This document shows, piece after piece, positions 9,248-20,036 of a DNA stretch of 64,000 nucleotides (its first letter is position 1; every line of letters begins with the position of its first letter). Under the pieces are notes generated by a model. That model was not told the DNA's origin and made no database searches. It saw only the letters and a program-made list of their open reading frames with translations. The DNA comes from Schizophyllum amplum (Eukaryota; Basidiomycota; Agaricomycetes; Agaricales; Schizophyllaceae). The stretch spans positions 1,116,001 through 1,180,000 of the forward strand of contig VDMD01000006.1 of the NCBI GenBank assembly GCA_007026445.1. Reading direction: 5' to 3'. The translations under genes and the position numbers were made by a program.

Positions 9248-10166
9248 CGCTCGTCAATCGCTCGTCAATCGTGGTTTGAATAGGCAGTGCGTCAGTATCG
9301 CGCGCCCCCACTTCCCTCCTTCTTATAACCCACCCTCGACGGTTGCATCTTCCACAACGGGCCGGTTTCACCGTGGAATCTCCGGCCATGCTGAAAAGCC
9401 GTGTCAAAAGCCGCACCCTCAAACGACGATAACAGAGCGCGGCGCTCACCTGACCAGTCCCGCGAGCAGGTTCGCCACCTCAGCCGACACTATAACCTCA
9501 CCAGGGTGAGAATGAGACGTACACGGGCGGCGCTTTTGGCCATAACGAAGCGTTGCCGAGATCGTCAGCTGGCGGGCGGTCTCCTTCGCTATCGATAAAT
9601 TGGGAGATGAGGTCTGAGGCGCCAATGAGGCGCCGATGAAGACCTCTGACGTCCTGAGGTCACAATGAATGTTGTACTAAGTACGCGGCGGCGTGGCACT
9701 CACCTTATATCAAGGCGCCCTTGATTAGTGCGACGATAAGTAGGAGTGGCTTCGACAAGCTCCATATCCCAGGCCGTGGCCAATGGAGACACTTGCATAC
9801 GTACGGGCATTCGTCTTTGTGAACCGCCCAGTTCCGACATGTCTCGGTCAAATGGATGACTTATCTGCAGCATCGAGGAAGCCGCACGTTGACCACACAA
9901 TGAAGAGGTGGCGCGGATTATCATAGTTATATCGATTAGACTGTATACGAGATTAGCATCCACCTCTCAGTGAGCAGTTGCATGATAACGAAGAACAAGC
10001 GGTGTCACAAAGAAGGAGAAACGGTGAGCGGCGTCACGAAGACCAAGCGGTGTCATTGGGGAGAAGCAAGCGAGCGAAACGAGCGAAAGCAAAGCATTAA
10101 ATGGGTATCGGCCGAGATGGAGATGGAGATGAGCCAAAGGGTGAACGTCTGAACACTCGTGTCCCA
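9248..10166. other. Intergenic region between DUF1479 and beta-tubulin genes
   Basis: No gene is recognised. Around 9606-9650 there is a small repeat- and palindrome-rich patch with two GGCGCC sites inside an imperfect inverted repeat (GAGGTCT / AGACCTC). Around 9990-10060 a short motif, AAGCGGTGTCA or a close variant, recurs three times. Both look like minor low-complexity sequence. Confidence 0.35.
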
Positions 10167-12586
10167 TTATTGCTCCTCCTCCGCGGCCTCCTCGTCTTCA
10201 TACGCTTCCTCGTCCTCCACAGTCGCTTCCTGGTACTGCTGGTACTCGGCGCTGTGCAGCGTGTCAGTAAGCAAGACTCGAGAATAACTCTTGACGAAAG
10301 CAAACGTACATGAGATCATGCGTGTTCGACTCCGCCTCGGAGAACTCCATCTCGTCCATGCCTTCACCGGTATACCAGTGCAAGAAGGCTCCGCGCTTGT
10401 ACATGGCGCTGAACTAAAGCAGGACATCTCAGTATGTAGCGTCGGAGAGAGGCACGCCCGCGTACCGAATTCATAGTACGCTGGAACACTTCCTGGATGG
10501 ACGTCGAGTTGCCTAGGCATGTCGCAGCCTAGTCGGACGTGTTAGCCCGCAACACCAATCATCCAATCCTGTGCAACAGACCTGCGTCAATCCAGCCGGC
10601 GGCACGGACACCAGGGACATGGACACATTGTCCGGAATCCATCTGAAAGTTGTGAGCAATATAGCAAACAAACAGAATCAACCCGCACGCACTCCGTAAA
10701 CATCGCCGCATTCTTCGTCTGCAAGTCATGGACCGCGACCTAGGTTGCGTTAGCCTATATGCAGCCGAAGCATACAATTTTGCGACGTACATCTGCCTGG
10801 GATAACGAGTTAGCGAGACGTGGCTGCAGTTAACCATGATTCAACTTACTTCTCGGGACGATATAGCGCCGCGATAGATGATCGTCGCAGTGAGGTATCG
10901 CCTATTGAGGAGTAACACCGTCAGCCCGGATTCCCACAGGCGAGGAAGCAAACGCACCCAAAGCGAGGGTCGCAAGCCACCAGAAGGTTGCGGCGATCGA
11001 AGAGTCTGTACACCATGATATGAGTACAGCGACCCACAAAGCTCTTCATCGAACGTACGCAGACGTCAACTCCGGTGTCGTGAGCCGCGTGAACTGCCGC
11101 GACTTCGTGTCTTGGAATGGCGCGTACGACGGCATCAGGAAGTGCAACTGTAAACAGGGTCAATAACGACAGGGACACGGCGCTCATCTGAACGTACCCG
11201 AGGGAAGGGGATGAGGTTCGTGCTCATTTTGCGCAGATCGCTGCAAGCAACGTCAGCTCAAGGTCTGAATATATAAATTTCAACGCTCACCCATTAAGCT
11301 GACCCGGGAACCGCAAGCTAGTGCTGACACCGCACATGACACGAGAAATAAGCTGAGAGCGCATAAGTTTAGTTAAGTTGCTTGACCAGTAAGCAATGGT
11401 ATACCTCGTTAAGGTCAGAGAAATGGGGCTGCTTGACGTGGAGCGTGCGCTCGACGATGTCGTACCTGTTGTATAGGTTTAGCGGGCTTCGTCAGAGGTC
11501 ATGAGTCCCACTCACAGTGCCTCATTATCGATGCAAATGGTCAGGTCGCTGTTATCGACCAATTGATGCATGGACAACATGGCATTATAGGGCTCGACGA
11601 CGGTCTCCGAGACCTTGGGAGATGGGAGAATGGAGAACGTGGCCATCATGCGATCGGGGTATTCCTGAAGGGTGATGTTAGGTAGAGTCGCTCGAGACAA
11701 TGACGACGCACCTCGCGCAATTTGGACAGCAGAAGCGTTCCCAAGCCGGCTCCACTTCCTCCACCTAGCGAGTGCAGGATTTGGAACCCCTGGAGGGCGT
11801 CGCAAGCTTCGGTCTGCTTGCGAATGACATCCTAGAGAAAACTGCCGTGAGCCCAACTGCTACGCAAGGACCGCGCCACTGGGACATACTTGTATGGATT
11901 CGATGAGCTCCGCGCCCTCCGTGTAAACTAAGTATGCATGCTTTAGCCGATATTCACGAGTCCAGTGTCAGCCAACGCACATCCTTTTGCCCAGTTGTTC
12001 CCGGCTCCCACTTCGCCAAAAAGGTACGAGTCCGGCCTGAATAGCGCGCCCATGGGGCCGCTCTTGATCTGGCGGAGGGTAAGCAGGAAGTCTTGACGCG
12101 ATGCTTGTAATGCATACCCTGTTGCATACTCCGGCCTCAAGGTCAATTTGAACACTTCTTGGCACAAACTTCGCGGGACCGCTGCTCTCGATCTCGCTGA
12201 AATACACGCCCGCCTGCAAGAGTGACGGTTAGAGGAGTGTCGGGCTCATATGCTGTTGACGCATACACGTTGCAGCTGTACGGAGTCTGCGGATGCCTCT
12301 CCTTGAAAGAACTGAAAGATCGCGCGATTTTAGTGCGCCGTTGGTCCCTACGGAGCGCAGGACTCACCCCCGACTGATCCAAGCCGTGCTCCTGCAGGAC
12401 CTTCTCCCAGAAGGCCTCACCGATCTGGTTTCCAGCCTGTGCAGAGGGATCTTAAGCGAAGTGCACGGGCGCGTTCAGACGCGTTCACGAACCTGGCCGA
12501 CCTGGAAAACCCGTTTCAGAATGCGCGTAAGTCTGGAAGAAACGGAAACATACCTGGATGTTGACAATCTCGCGCGCAGAACCCAT
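10167..12586 (-). CDS. TUB2: Beta-tubulin, divergent paralogue
   Basis: The exons encode an essentially full-length beta-tubulin that ends in an acidic EE-rich tail and stops at 10167-10169. Recognisable blocks in order are [25 protein letters not shown], the GGGSGSGLGT nucleotide loop region, [42 protein letters not shown] and NTHDLMAEYQQYQ. The N-terminus reads [11 protein letters not shown], not the usual MREIV; an in-frame ATG two codons upstream (12592) is an alternative start. Exon 2 is only 9 nt (12493-12501, Val-Gly-Gln). Three drug-site positions differ from the norm: Phe167 is Tyr (11659-11661), Glu198 is Leu (11542-11544) and Phe200 is Ile (11536-11538). At least ten short introns are present. 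The gene may be the second, divergent beta-tubulin that many basidiomycetes carry; whether it is the main cytoskeletal copy cannot be told here. Confidence 0.93.
12493..12501 (-). other. 9-nt micro-exon of beta-tubulin
   Basis: The nine bases encode Val-Gly-Gln, corresponding to T/A-G-Q in other beta-tubulins. The exon is flanked by a 52-nt intron with a TTCCAG acceptor and a 56-nt intron with a GTTCGT donor. Without it the conserved IQ-xGQ-xGNQ segment cannot be formed. Confidence 0.75.
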
Positions 12587-12592
12587 AATCAT

Positions 12593-13291
12593 GATGGGCG
12601 TTGAAAGCAAAAGCAAAGGAACAACACGAGCTCGAACACCGGAACAGACGCGTCTTGACTCGACGCGTGGAATTCGCGCTGACGTCACATTAATTGTGCA
12701 AAACAAGAAGGAACTTCCCACGGGCGGGGCTCTCTAACTGTTGAACGTAACGTTGAGTCCGGGGCATCCTACTTTCACTCTTGACGAGTCAGGACAGCTT
12801 TACCCAGCGAGTTCAACGCATGGCAGGGAATTCCTGGAGGATACATAGCTGACATGAGTTTTCGTGGAGCTCCCGCGCCGCACCCACAAAGACCCACAAG
12901 CGCCGCCCAAACTGACAGTGACAGTACTTGCCTTGCGCGACGGACTCGCAGTCGTCGGTCGAGTCTGGGTGTTTCTGCTTCTACTAGACGACCTCGGGCT
13001 TGCATTGACAGCGAATATTCCGTGGCACTCGCGAAAGGCAGAACATAGCATTTGCCATACACAAGGGAGCATATAAGCACATAAGTAGCCAGAGAGGAGA
13101 AGCAATGGAGCGATAGATACTATGCGTGTACAAGTCGATGATGATATCTGAACGATTAGTTATGTATAAGCGGGAATGGGACAACATGACGAGAATAAAG
13201 GACGATACCGGTGGACTGCTAGGCAGAAATCCACGCCAGCTCTGGGATGCGGGATAGAGATGTCCTCTGAGTAGTGTCGATGTGGAGGGGA
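12593..13291. other. Intergenic region between beta-tubulin and SPT2
   Basis: I recognise no coding sequence. It should contain the beta-tubulin promoter and leader (right of 12592) and the 3' end of the SPT2 transcript. Confidence 0.4.
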
Positions 13292-14629
13292 TCAGACCTT
13301 CCCCCGCTTCTCCTTCATCCTGCGGCGCCGCTTCTCCTCCTCGTGCCGGCGCTCTTGCTCTGCCGCCTCGATGTCCTCCTGACGAGCAAGACGCATGCTG
13401 CAGGACAAGTCGGTAGGTGTCTACCCAGCGCATCACCGGGACGTACCTGCGCTTCTCTTCTCTCTCCAATGCCATGGCGTCGGCCTCCATATCGTCGTCG
13501 CTCTCGACGTCCTGGCCGACATATCGATCACGGTTCTTCCCGAATAAACCCCAAATCTCCTGCGAGAGTTTCTTCGCCTTCTCGTCCTCGTCAAGAGGGC
13601 GCCGTTTGCGGGGCTTCGGATAGTCCTCTTCGGAGTCATAGTCGGACGGAGTAAGTGAGCGGGGCCGCTTGGTGGACTTTGATATGCGCGCCACCGAGCT
13701 TGTCGAAGGTTTCGGCTGGCTGGGACGTGGTTTCGACGACGACATCGCTGACTTGCCGGAAGGTTGTGAGGGTAGTGAGGAGGACGTGGACTTTTTGAAG
13801 GAGGGCAAAGCCGGACCTGTGGCACACAACATGCGTCAGTCAGATGCACGCAGCATAACACTGCAGACTCACGAGCAGGGGTCCCCGCCGCCGACGGACT
13901 CCGCGATTCCTTCTTGTTGCCAAACCAGTCGTCAAAGTGGCGCGCCTCCTCCCCATTGAGCGCGTGCGCCTGCTGCTGATGCGCCTCGATGATCTCCGCC
14001 GTCGTGCGCGTGTCCCGCTTGTTCTGATTCAGCTTCGTCAGCCCTATTGGGCCCGACAGCAGTCGCTGCTTCGTCGACATGCCTGGCGCCCCCGCCTGAT
14101 CGCCATTGTCAATGATGTCCATCGCGCCACCCGGCAGCCGCGCGCCATATTTGCTGTACCCCCCGGCCCTCTTCGCGCTCTTCGGCAGCGCAAACGCGCG
14201 CCGGAGCTCCGCCTGTATCTTGCGCTCGCGCTTCTCCTCGCGGGTGAGCGGCACGGACGACGAGCGGGACGTGCTCGCGTGCGCCTCGTCCTCTTCCAGG
14301 AATCGGTTCTTCTTGTGTGCCGGCGGGGCCTTCTTCAGGCCATGGAGGGCTTGTTCGCGCGCCTCTTCCTCTCGTTTGAGCCGTGCTGCCTCCTTGGCCC
14401 GCTGCTCTTCCTCTCGGCGCTTGATGCGCTCTTGCTCGCGGCGGTCCTCCTCGAGCTTGCGCTGGATTCGCGCCTTCTCGAGCTCCCGTTCCTTGCGGTC
14501 GCGCTCCTCCTGTTGTTTCCGCCTCTCCGCTTCCTTTCGTTTGCGCTCCTTGAGCACGGCCTGCACCTGGCTCTCCGCTTGCTGGGTCTGTGTGTTGGCT
14601 AGTTGCAGTAAATCCGCAAAGCTGGTCAT
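13292..14629 (-). CDS. SPT2: SPT2-like chromatin protein
   Basis: The product starts MTSFADLLQLANTQTQQAES at 14629 and stops at 13292-13294. Three exons (14629-13873, 13816-13447, 13397-13292) join in phase. The N-terminal third is a long charged coiled coil rich in Lys, Arg and Glu. A middle region contains FALPKSAKRAGGYSKYG and an LNGEEARHFDDWFG motif. The C-terminus is the SPT2 domain: acidic DSEEDYPKPRKR, then EIWGLFGKNRDRYVGQD, an acidic DVESDDDMEADA segment and a terminal basic helix (RRRRMKEKRGKV). SPT2 binds H3-H4 and DNA and acts in nucleosome assembly during transcription. The length and domain order match fungal homologues. Confidence 0.88.
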
Positions 14630-15091
14630 CTTGAAGCGACGAGCGAAGGTGTCGGTTTATGTGGCAAGGAGGGTGAGGACAATGTGTGGACGGCGGTGCA
14701 GGCCCGTGCTATGACCGTCGAGAAGAGGATAGGCCATTCGGCATATGCCGCCGCTTTGACACGGAGCCGATTCCATCAAATTGGCCGTCCATTGTGTTCA
14801 AGTCTGGTTCGGATTGACTTTGGCCATCTACACTGAAGTTACCGTCGCACGTCTTATGGATGTCCACCTTACAATCAGGCATGTCGACTTAAGTTAACAT
14901 GGCTTCTTGAACTTCGGTTCTCAAAGCATCTCAACTATAGATGACCAATCTGACTGTTTTTTGGGATCTGCTACACGTTCTACGCAGGACAAGTATGCTA
15001 CACAAGCAGTCAATGGTCGCTCCCCCCTCTTCTATGAACTTCCTCGTACCCATGATTCTCCTCCTCCGAGTCGTACCCGTGTTCCTCAGAC
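14630..15091. other. Intergenic region between SPT2 and MFS genes
   Basis: No gene is seen. It holds the SPT2 promoter side and the 3' flank of the MFS gene. Confidence 0.4.
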
Positions 15092-17099
15092 TTACTTCCG
15101 CGAAGGCAGCAGCGACGCGATGAACAGCGCTACGCCGCCCACCGCCAGCAGCACGTAGTACACCATCCACCCACCGAGATAGTTGTGCTTGATGGACAGC
15201 GAGAAGAGCGAGTTGGCCGCAGCGGGCCCGATAGCACGCATGATAGAGACAGACATTTGGCACAGGCCACTAGGGAGGAGGGTCAGTCGTGTAGCCTTGC
15301 CCATGCTTTGAAGCAAGGGACAGGAAACGCACTTCGTAGCACCGAGACTGGCGCGATTTGGCGATGCCGCCGAGATGAAAATGAACACAGCGCCTGCATG
15401 ATAGTCAGATTTGAGTGCGATGGTACAGGACTGACGACAGACTCACCATATGACAAGCTGACTAGCAGCGACAACACGATCTGCAAACCGACAAGTACCC
15501 AGACCATGAGCGAGTAACCCTCCGCTTTCGCGTACAGGTTGATGAGCGGGAAGAGCGCAAAGATGGGCAAGCACGACGCAATGCCGACAGTGAACGTCTT
15601 CTTCGAACCAAAGTGGTCGTGGATCCTAGCAAAGAAGAATATCTGACGTCCGTCAGCTTCGGGTTTTCCTAGACGTCTAAGAGGTGAACTCACCTGGAAG
15701 ATACCATTCAAGACACCGAACACTGATAAGATTGTTCCAATTTGTGAGGGTGGAAGCCCAAGTCCACCTACAGCGAAGTCGTTAGACGGACTATCCAACT
15801 CAGAAAAACAGCAGTATAACCCACCCAAAGCGACCGGCGTGGAGAAAAAGAGCGGCTGGATAGCCCGGTAAGATATATCCACGAGCGACAGGAAGGCGTA
15901 GTTCAAGCCAGCAATCAGAACACGAGGGATAAGCAACTTGTTGAGCGGCACCGGCCGTTCGCTCTCTGGTATCTCGTCAACGACCTTGATGGTATCCACC
16001 AGCGTCGTTTCGTCCTTGCGCCCAAAGCCCAGATATTCGCGCCAGGTCTGCGTGACCTTGGAGGTCTCCTTGAGGTAGAAGTACGTGACGAACCAGGCCA
16101 GGACGGAGAAGGTGGCCGGGACAGCACAAGGAAGGAAGTAAGGGTACTCCTTCAGCAGGTTGAACCGCCCGAAGATGGAGGGGAACTGCTCCGCCGGGTG
16201 CGAGAGCGCACCGCCGATGACTGTGCAGATGTTAAGACGTATGTAGAAGACGCGGCAAAGACACCCACTGGGACCGAGCGTGCCGCCAGTAGACCAGGCG
16301 ATCGGCATGTATGCGTACGCCTGATATAATCTGATCAATGTCTGCCTCCGTCGAAAGAAGCAAGATACTCACGACTGCGATATTCGTCTCGTCCGTCATT
16401 TCCGCCATCATGCTAGCATCCGGTCAGCTAGGATAGATGAGGACGGTTAGGTAGGAAAGGTCACCTCTTGATTACACCGATGTTCCCGTCTGCACCGTAC
16501 GTTCAGTCACTTGCGTAGATCGTGTGAACGAGGGCGACTTACTCAGTGCGCCATTCAGAGCGCGACTAAAACATGCAATTGTCAGCGTGATGTTGAACCT
16601 TAGTCCTCGTGATACGCACCTCAACACCAGACCCGTGAACGTCTTCGACAAGCCGAAGAGGTACATGGACACTGAGAGACCGAACAAGCCAATGAGAATG
16701 ACGGGCTTGCGTCCCACACGGTCAGATGTACGGCTCCAGTGCAGGACGGTCATCGCTTGCGTGAGGAAGAACAGGGATTGCTGGTCGCCGACATGAGTAA
16801 GCGGGCCGATCGCGGCGTCGAGCTACGCACCAAGAGTCCGACATAGTGTCCAACCTTCGTCTCGTCGCCGTTCGTGATCCCGATATCCCGAATGAGCTGG
16901 GCATATGTAAGCATAAGGACGACGAGCAGCAGTTCAAGCCGCGCACCTGGGGCGTGAAGGGGTAGATGACCTGGCTCGTTAGCGGCTCGGCAAGCTGCAG
17001 GAAGAGCACGATGGAGAGCTGGCCGTAGTCGAGGGGGGTGCGCTTGGGCGCCCCAACTTGCAGCAGGGTAGTCTCCTCGTCGACGACAGTCGCAGTCAT
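15092..17099 (-). CDS. Major facilitator superfamily transporter (DHA1-like)
   Basis: The start is the ATG at 17099 (MTATVVDEETTLLQVGAPKR) and the stop is at 15092. The first helix (LSIVLFLQLAEPLTSQVIYPF) is followed by the loop 2-3 signature DRVGRKPVILIG. Later segments are ALNGALNGNIGVIK (helix 5 region), AYMPIAWSTGGTLGP, a central hydrophilic loop, FGVLNGIFQ, and terminal helices ending ALFIASLLPSRK. Twelve membrane segments fit. The family resembles fungal ZIFL/DHA1 proton antiporters that export small organic compounds at the plasma or vacuolar membrane; the substrate is unknown. The gene has many introns, and two consecutive exons are very short (23 nt at 16543-16565, 25 nt at 16465-16489). 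Confidence 0.88.
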
Positions 17100-18172
17100 G
17101 GCGTTCGTGAATGGTCGTGAAAAGCAAGAACCGTGTAGCGAGAAAGCGCGAAAGCCGCCAAGGGGTCTTCCTTATACTTAGATCCGGGGTGCCGATATTT
17201 GATACTTACTTACACCTCAGGCCTGAGTAACAAGTCTTACCGCCTTCTTGTCAAGTTAGTTCTCGAGTCACATCGCCCTCGCCTTCTGCTAGCTTCGCGG
17301 TTGAGTAAGCCGGTGTTCAGCTGTGTTCTGCGACCAGTCCATGCCGTCGATCGCACGCCGTCTTCGCACACAAAACTGATAGGCGGCCGCGAACAGGCGA
17401 TTGTAGACGGCAGAGGAGACTAGGAAGCAACCATACGGTCCGAAAAAGCCGCCGATGCCGCGACTTTGACGTCAAACGATGTCGGATTACCCGTGGCGAA
17501 GAACAATGGCCAGCACGTGCCCATTGTTCAATTGGAGGACCTGTACTTTGGCCTGGGCTGAAGTACTCTCCCAGAGCAGTCCAAGACTGGCCTAAGATCA
17601 ATACACTTGTCTTGATCGATAGACGTCAAGGGGATGCGAAGAGCTTGCATCGCTGTATGCTTTGCTCACGTCGTGCGACGTGCACAGTGGAAGCCGATCA
17701 GTCATGAAAAAGTCATGCAGACGACTGCCGAGATCAAGAACAGTTACAGCTGAGAGCAGAACGAGTAAAGCCGGCGCAGGTTCACATCCTTGATCGAAAG
17801 CCTGCAGTACGCAGAGGAGCTGGAGCAAGACGAAGGAAAGTATGCACGTACGTATAGAGGACAGCGAATGATTGGCGAATGATGTGTCGAAGAAGCACAT
17901 CGTGTGTCGTCGTAGTTCTGCACCAGCAAAACTCATGAGACGAATCGGAGCGGCTCTTGTATTCCGGCGCGTCGTCGAACATGGAAGAACGGGGTGAAGT
18001 GTTCGCGTATGTACACCACGCGTACATTCATTGAACTGCCCATGTACAGAGGTGGAAGAAAACAAATAAGTAAAGCAAATAACAGAAGCGATAGATAAAG
18101 ACGCAGCGAAATGTCCTTCAGCAAGTTGAACGTTGATCCCTTCAAGCATCCTTTTCGACTCGGCCGTGTCCT
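17100..18172. other. Intergenic region between MFS and RRM genes
   Basis: About 1.07 kb with only unrelated short frames. The right part probably holds the 3' untranslated region of the RRM-protein gene and the left part the MFS promoter. Confidence 0.4.
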
Positions 18173-19501
18173 CTATTGCTCCATCTTGAATCGTTTCCGC
18201 GGCCCATCCGGAGCGGCGTTGGCCGCCGCGTTCCCCATAAACGCTGGGTTGAAGTGGCCCTGCATGCCGAAGCCGCCACGGCCACCCATAGCACCACCAC
18301 CTACAAGACATGATTCACAGGTAAGAACACACAGGCAAGACGCGGTAGTCTAGGAAGCCATACCCATACCGCCGCCCATCATGGCTCCGCGCCCCATCAT
18401 GCCGCCGCCGCGCATGGCCAGGCCACCGCGACCGTTGAGTCCGCCGCCCATGCCCATCATGTTCGACATGCCCATCATGTTGGCCATCATGTTCATGTTC
18501 ATGTTGGGCATGCCCATGTTGCCCATACCGCCCGCGGCGGCCATGTTGTTGCCCATCATGCCGCCGCGCATCATGTTGCCGCGCATGTTCCCGCCAGCCA
18601 TACCACCGCGGTAGGTACCACGGGGACCGGCAGAGCCTTGGCGTAGCTCGCGTGGAGGTGGCTCTGCACGAGAGTCATAAGCAAAGCTGTGTGACTGCAG
18701 GTGTGAACCGACCTTTGGGGAGAGTGCGGAACGGATTGCCTTGTACGGATGATGTGAAGGAAGCGCTGGCTCGGCGGTTCTGGAAGTCGCTGAGGGAGTG
18801 TCAGCGATGGATCACCGAGTAAGAGGGTTGCTCCCGCACTTGTTGTCGAACCAATTCTTGATGGTTGTTGCGTTCTCCTGGCCGCCGCATTCGATATATG
18901 CGATGCTATATGCGACATTAGATAGGCGGCTTGCAGAAAAGTGCATATATGCGCACCCTTTACTCTTCCCATTGACCTTATGTTCGGAAAAGGTGATGTC
19001 CTTGTGATCAATATTGACGCCCACATTGAGCGCGATCTGGCGGAGGTCTTCATCCGTCGTCCACTATGCAAAATTGAGCTAGATCGTACACCCACAAGCT
19101 GGGCACGCACCCATTGCAAATCCCCGACGTATAACGCGTCCATCATCCCCCCTCCGGCGGCGTTGTTCATCCCTTGAGCAGGCATACTGGGTGTATGCGC
19201 CATCTGGCCGCCGTTGGGGACCGGACGCTGCGTATCCTCAGACTTGAGGGACTTCTGCTCTGTTTCCGCGCCATCCGCGAATGAATCTTCTTCGCGAGGG
19301 CGCTTCTCGCCCGTCGTCGGCGTGGTCTCGTTGACCATCGACTGAACAGGTTCTTCCTTCACGGCATACTGGTCCGAGTCGTGCGTCTAGTCCATCGTCA
19401 GCGATCGCGCCTCAAGCAACACGCGCAGGGGAACGCACCTCTGTCTGGTGGACGCTATAGCTGATGTCCTCGCCATAAATATCGAAGTCGTCTGAGGGCA
19501 T
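18173..19501 (-). CDS. RRM RNA-binding protein of CPSF6 type with Met/Gly-rich tail
   Basis: The start is [19 protein letters not shown] at 19501; introns at 19438-19387 and further downstream join in frame to the stop at 18173-18175. A charged region leads to one RRM with RNP2-like ALYVGDLQW, then [16 protein letters not shown] and an RNP1-like [18 protein letters not shown] after a Leu-Tyr-x-Gly strand is typical of the RRM of the cleavage factor I subunits CPSF6/CPSF7, so a role in mRNA 3' processing or export is a reasonable inference. The tail is an RG/GG and methionine-rich low-complexity domain (about 25 Met within 80 residues, about 18370-18600), ending in a basic KRFKMEQ that could be a nuclear signal. 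A TTTTCAG just upstream of the start suggests a 5'-UTR intron. Poly(A) polymerase lies two genes away, but clustering by function is not implied. Confidence 0.82.
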
Positions 19502-20036
19502 GGCGGGCAATGGCTGGGGCTTCAGATGGTCAAGGTTCTTGCTCTGAAAAGGACAAGCGATGGGCTAGTTGAGCAAGCAGGAAATTGGCATTCGAGGTGA
19601 GGATTACAAAACAGGGAGATGATCTACGCGTCAGTGGGAACAGAAAGAGGCGCCCTTACATGCAGTTACTGATACACAGGACGGCGCTTGTACAAATTGA
19701 GACACAATACAGGAATTAGGGTAAGACAGGATTTGCGGGGGACAACAATTTCAGAGCTATGCGGTGCGGGCGAGAGGGAAGATGATGGGAGTTCGAGAGG
19801 ACAAGCCGGTTTGTTTACACCTGTTGCTGCCGAAGACGGAAGAATGAACGAACACAATTCCCACGATCAGTCCAAGAAGGCAACGCTGGGCGAGCGTTCT
19901 CGTTGACAGCCAGGCTATTGCAGCAGCTACATAAAGATGGCGTATATAAGAATATGCAACATGTCACACGCAGCACGGTGGGCCCAAATAATAGTAAGTA
20001 TACAGTGATACACGGACGATGATACGGCGATGAATA
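19502..20036. other. Gap between RRM gene and AA11 LPMO gene
   Basis: No coding exon is recognised. It contains the probable promoter and 5'-UTR intron of the RRM gene (right of 19501) and the 3' flank of the LPMO gene. Confidence 0.4.

Noticed and set aside
9606..9650. Palindrome-rich patch with two GGCGCC sites
   Set aside because: Considered as a regulatory site or a small hairpin RNA, but the repeat is imperfect and short and nothing ties it to a function.
9990..10060. Threefold recurrence of AAGCGGTGTCA-like motif
   Set aside because: The copies are few and imperfect; the pattern looks like minor local duplication and not an array.
17598..18311. 237-codon minus-strand frame overlapping the 3' end of the RRM gene
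   Set aside because: It starts in another frame inside the RRM gene's last exons and has no recognisable domain. The RRM reading is supported by motifs and splice sites.
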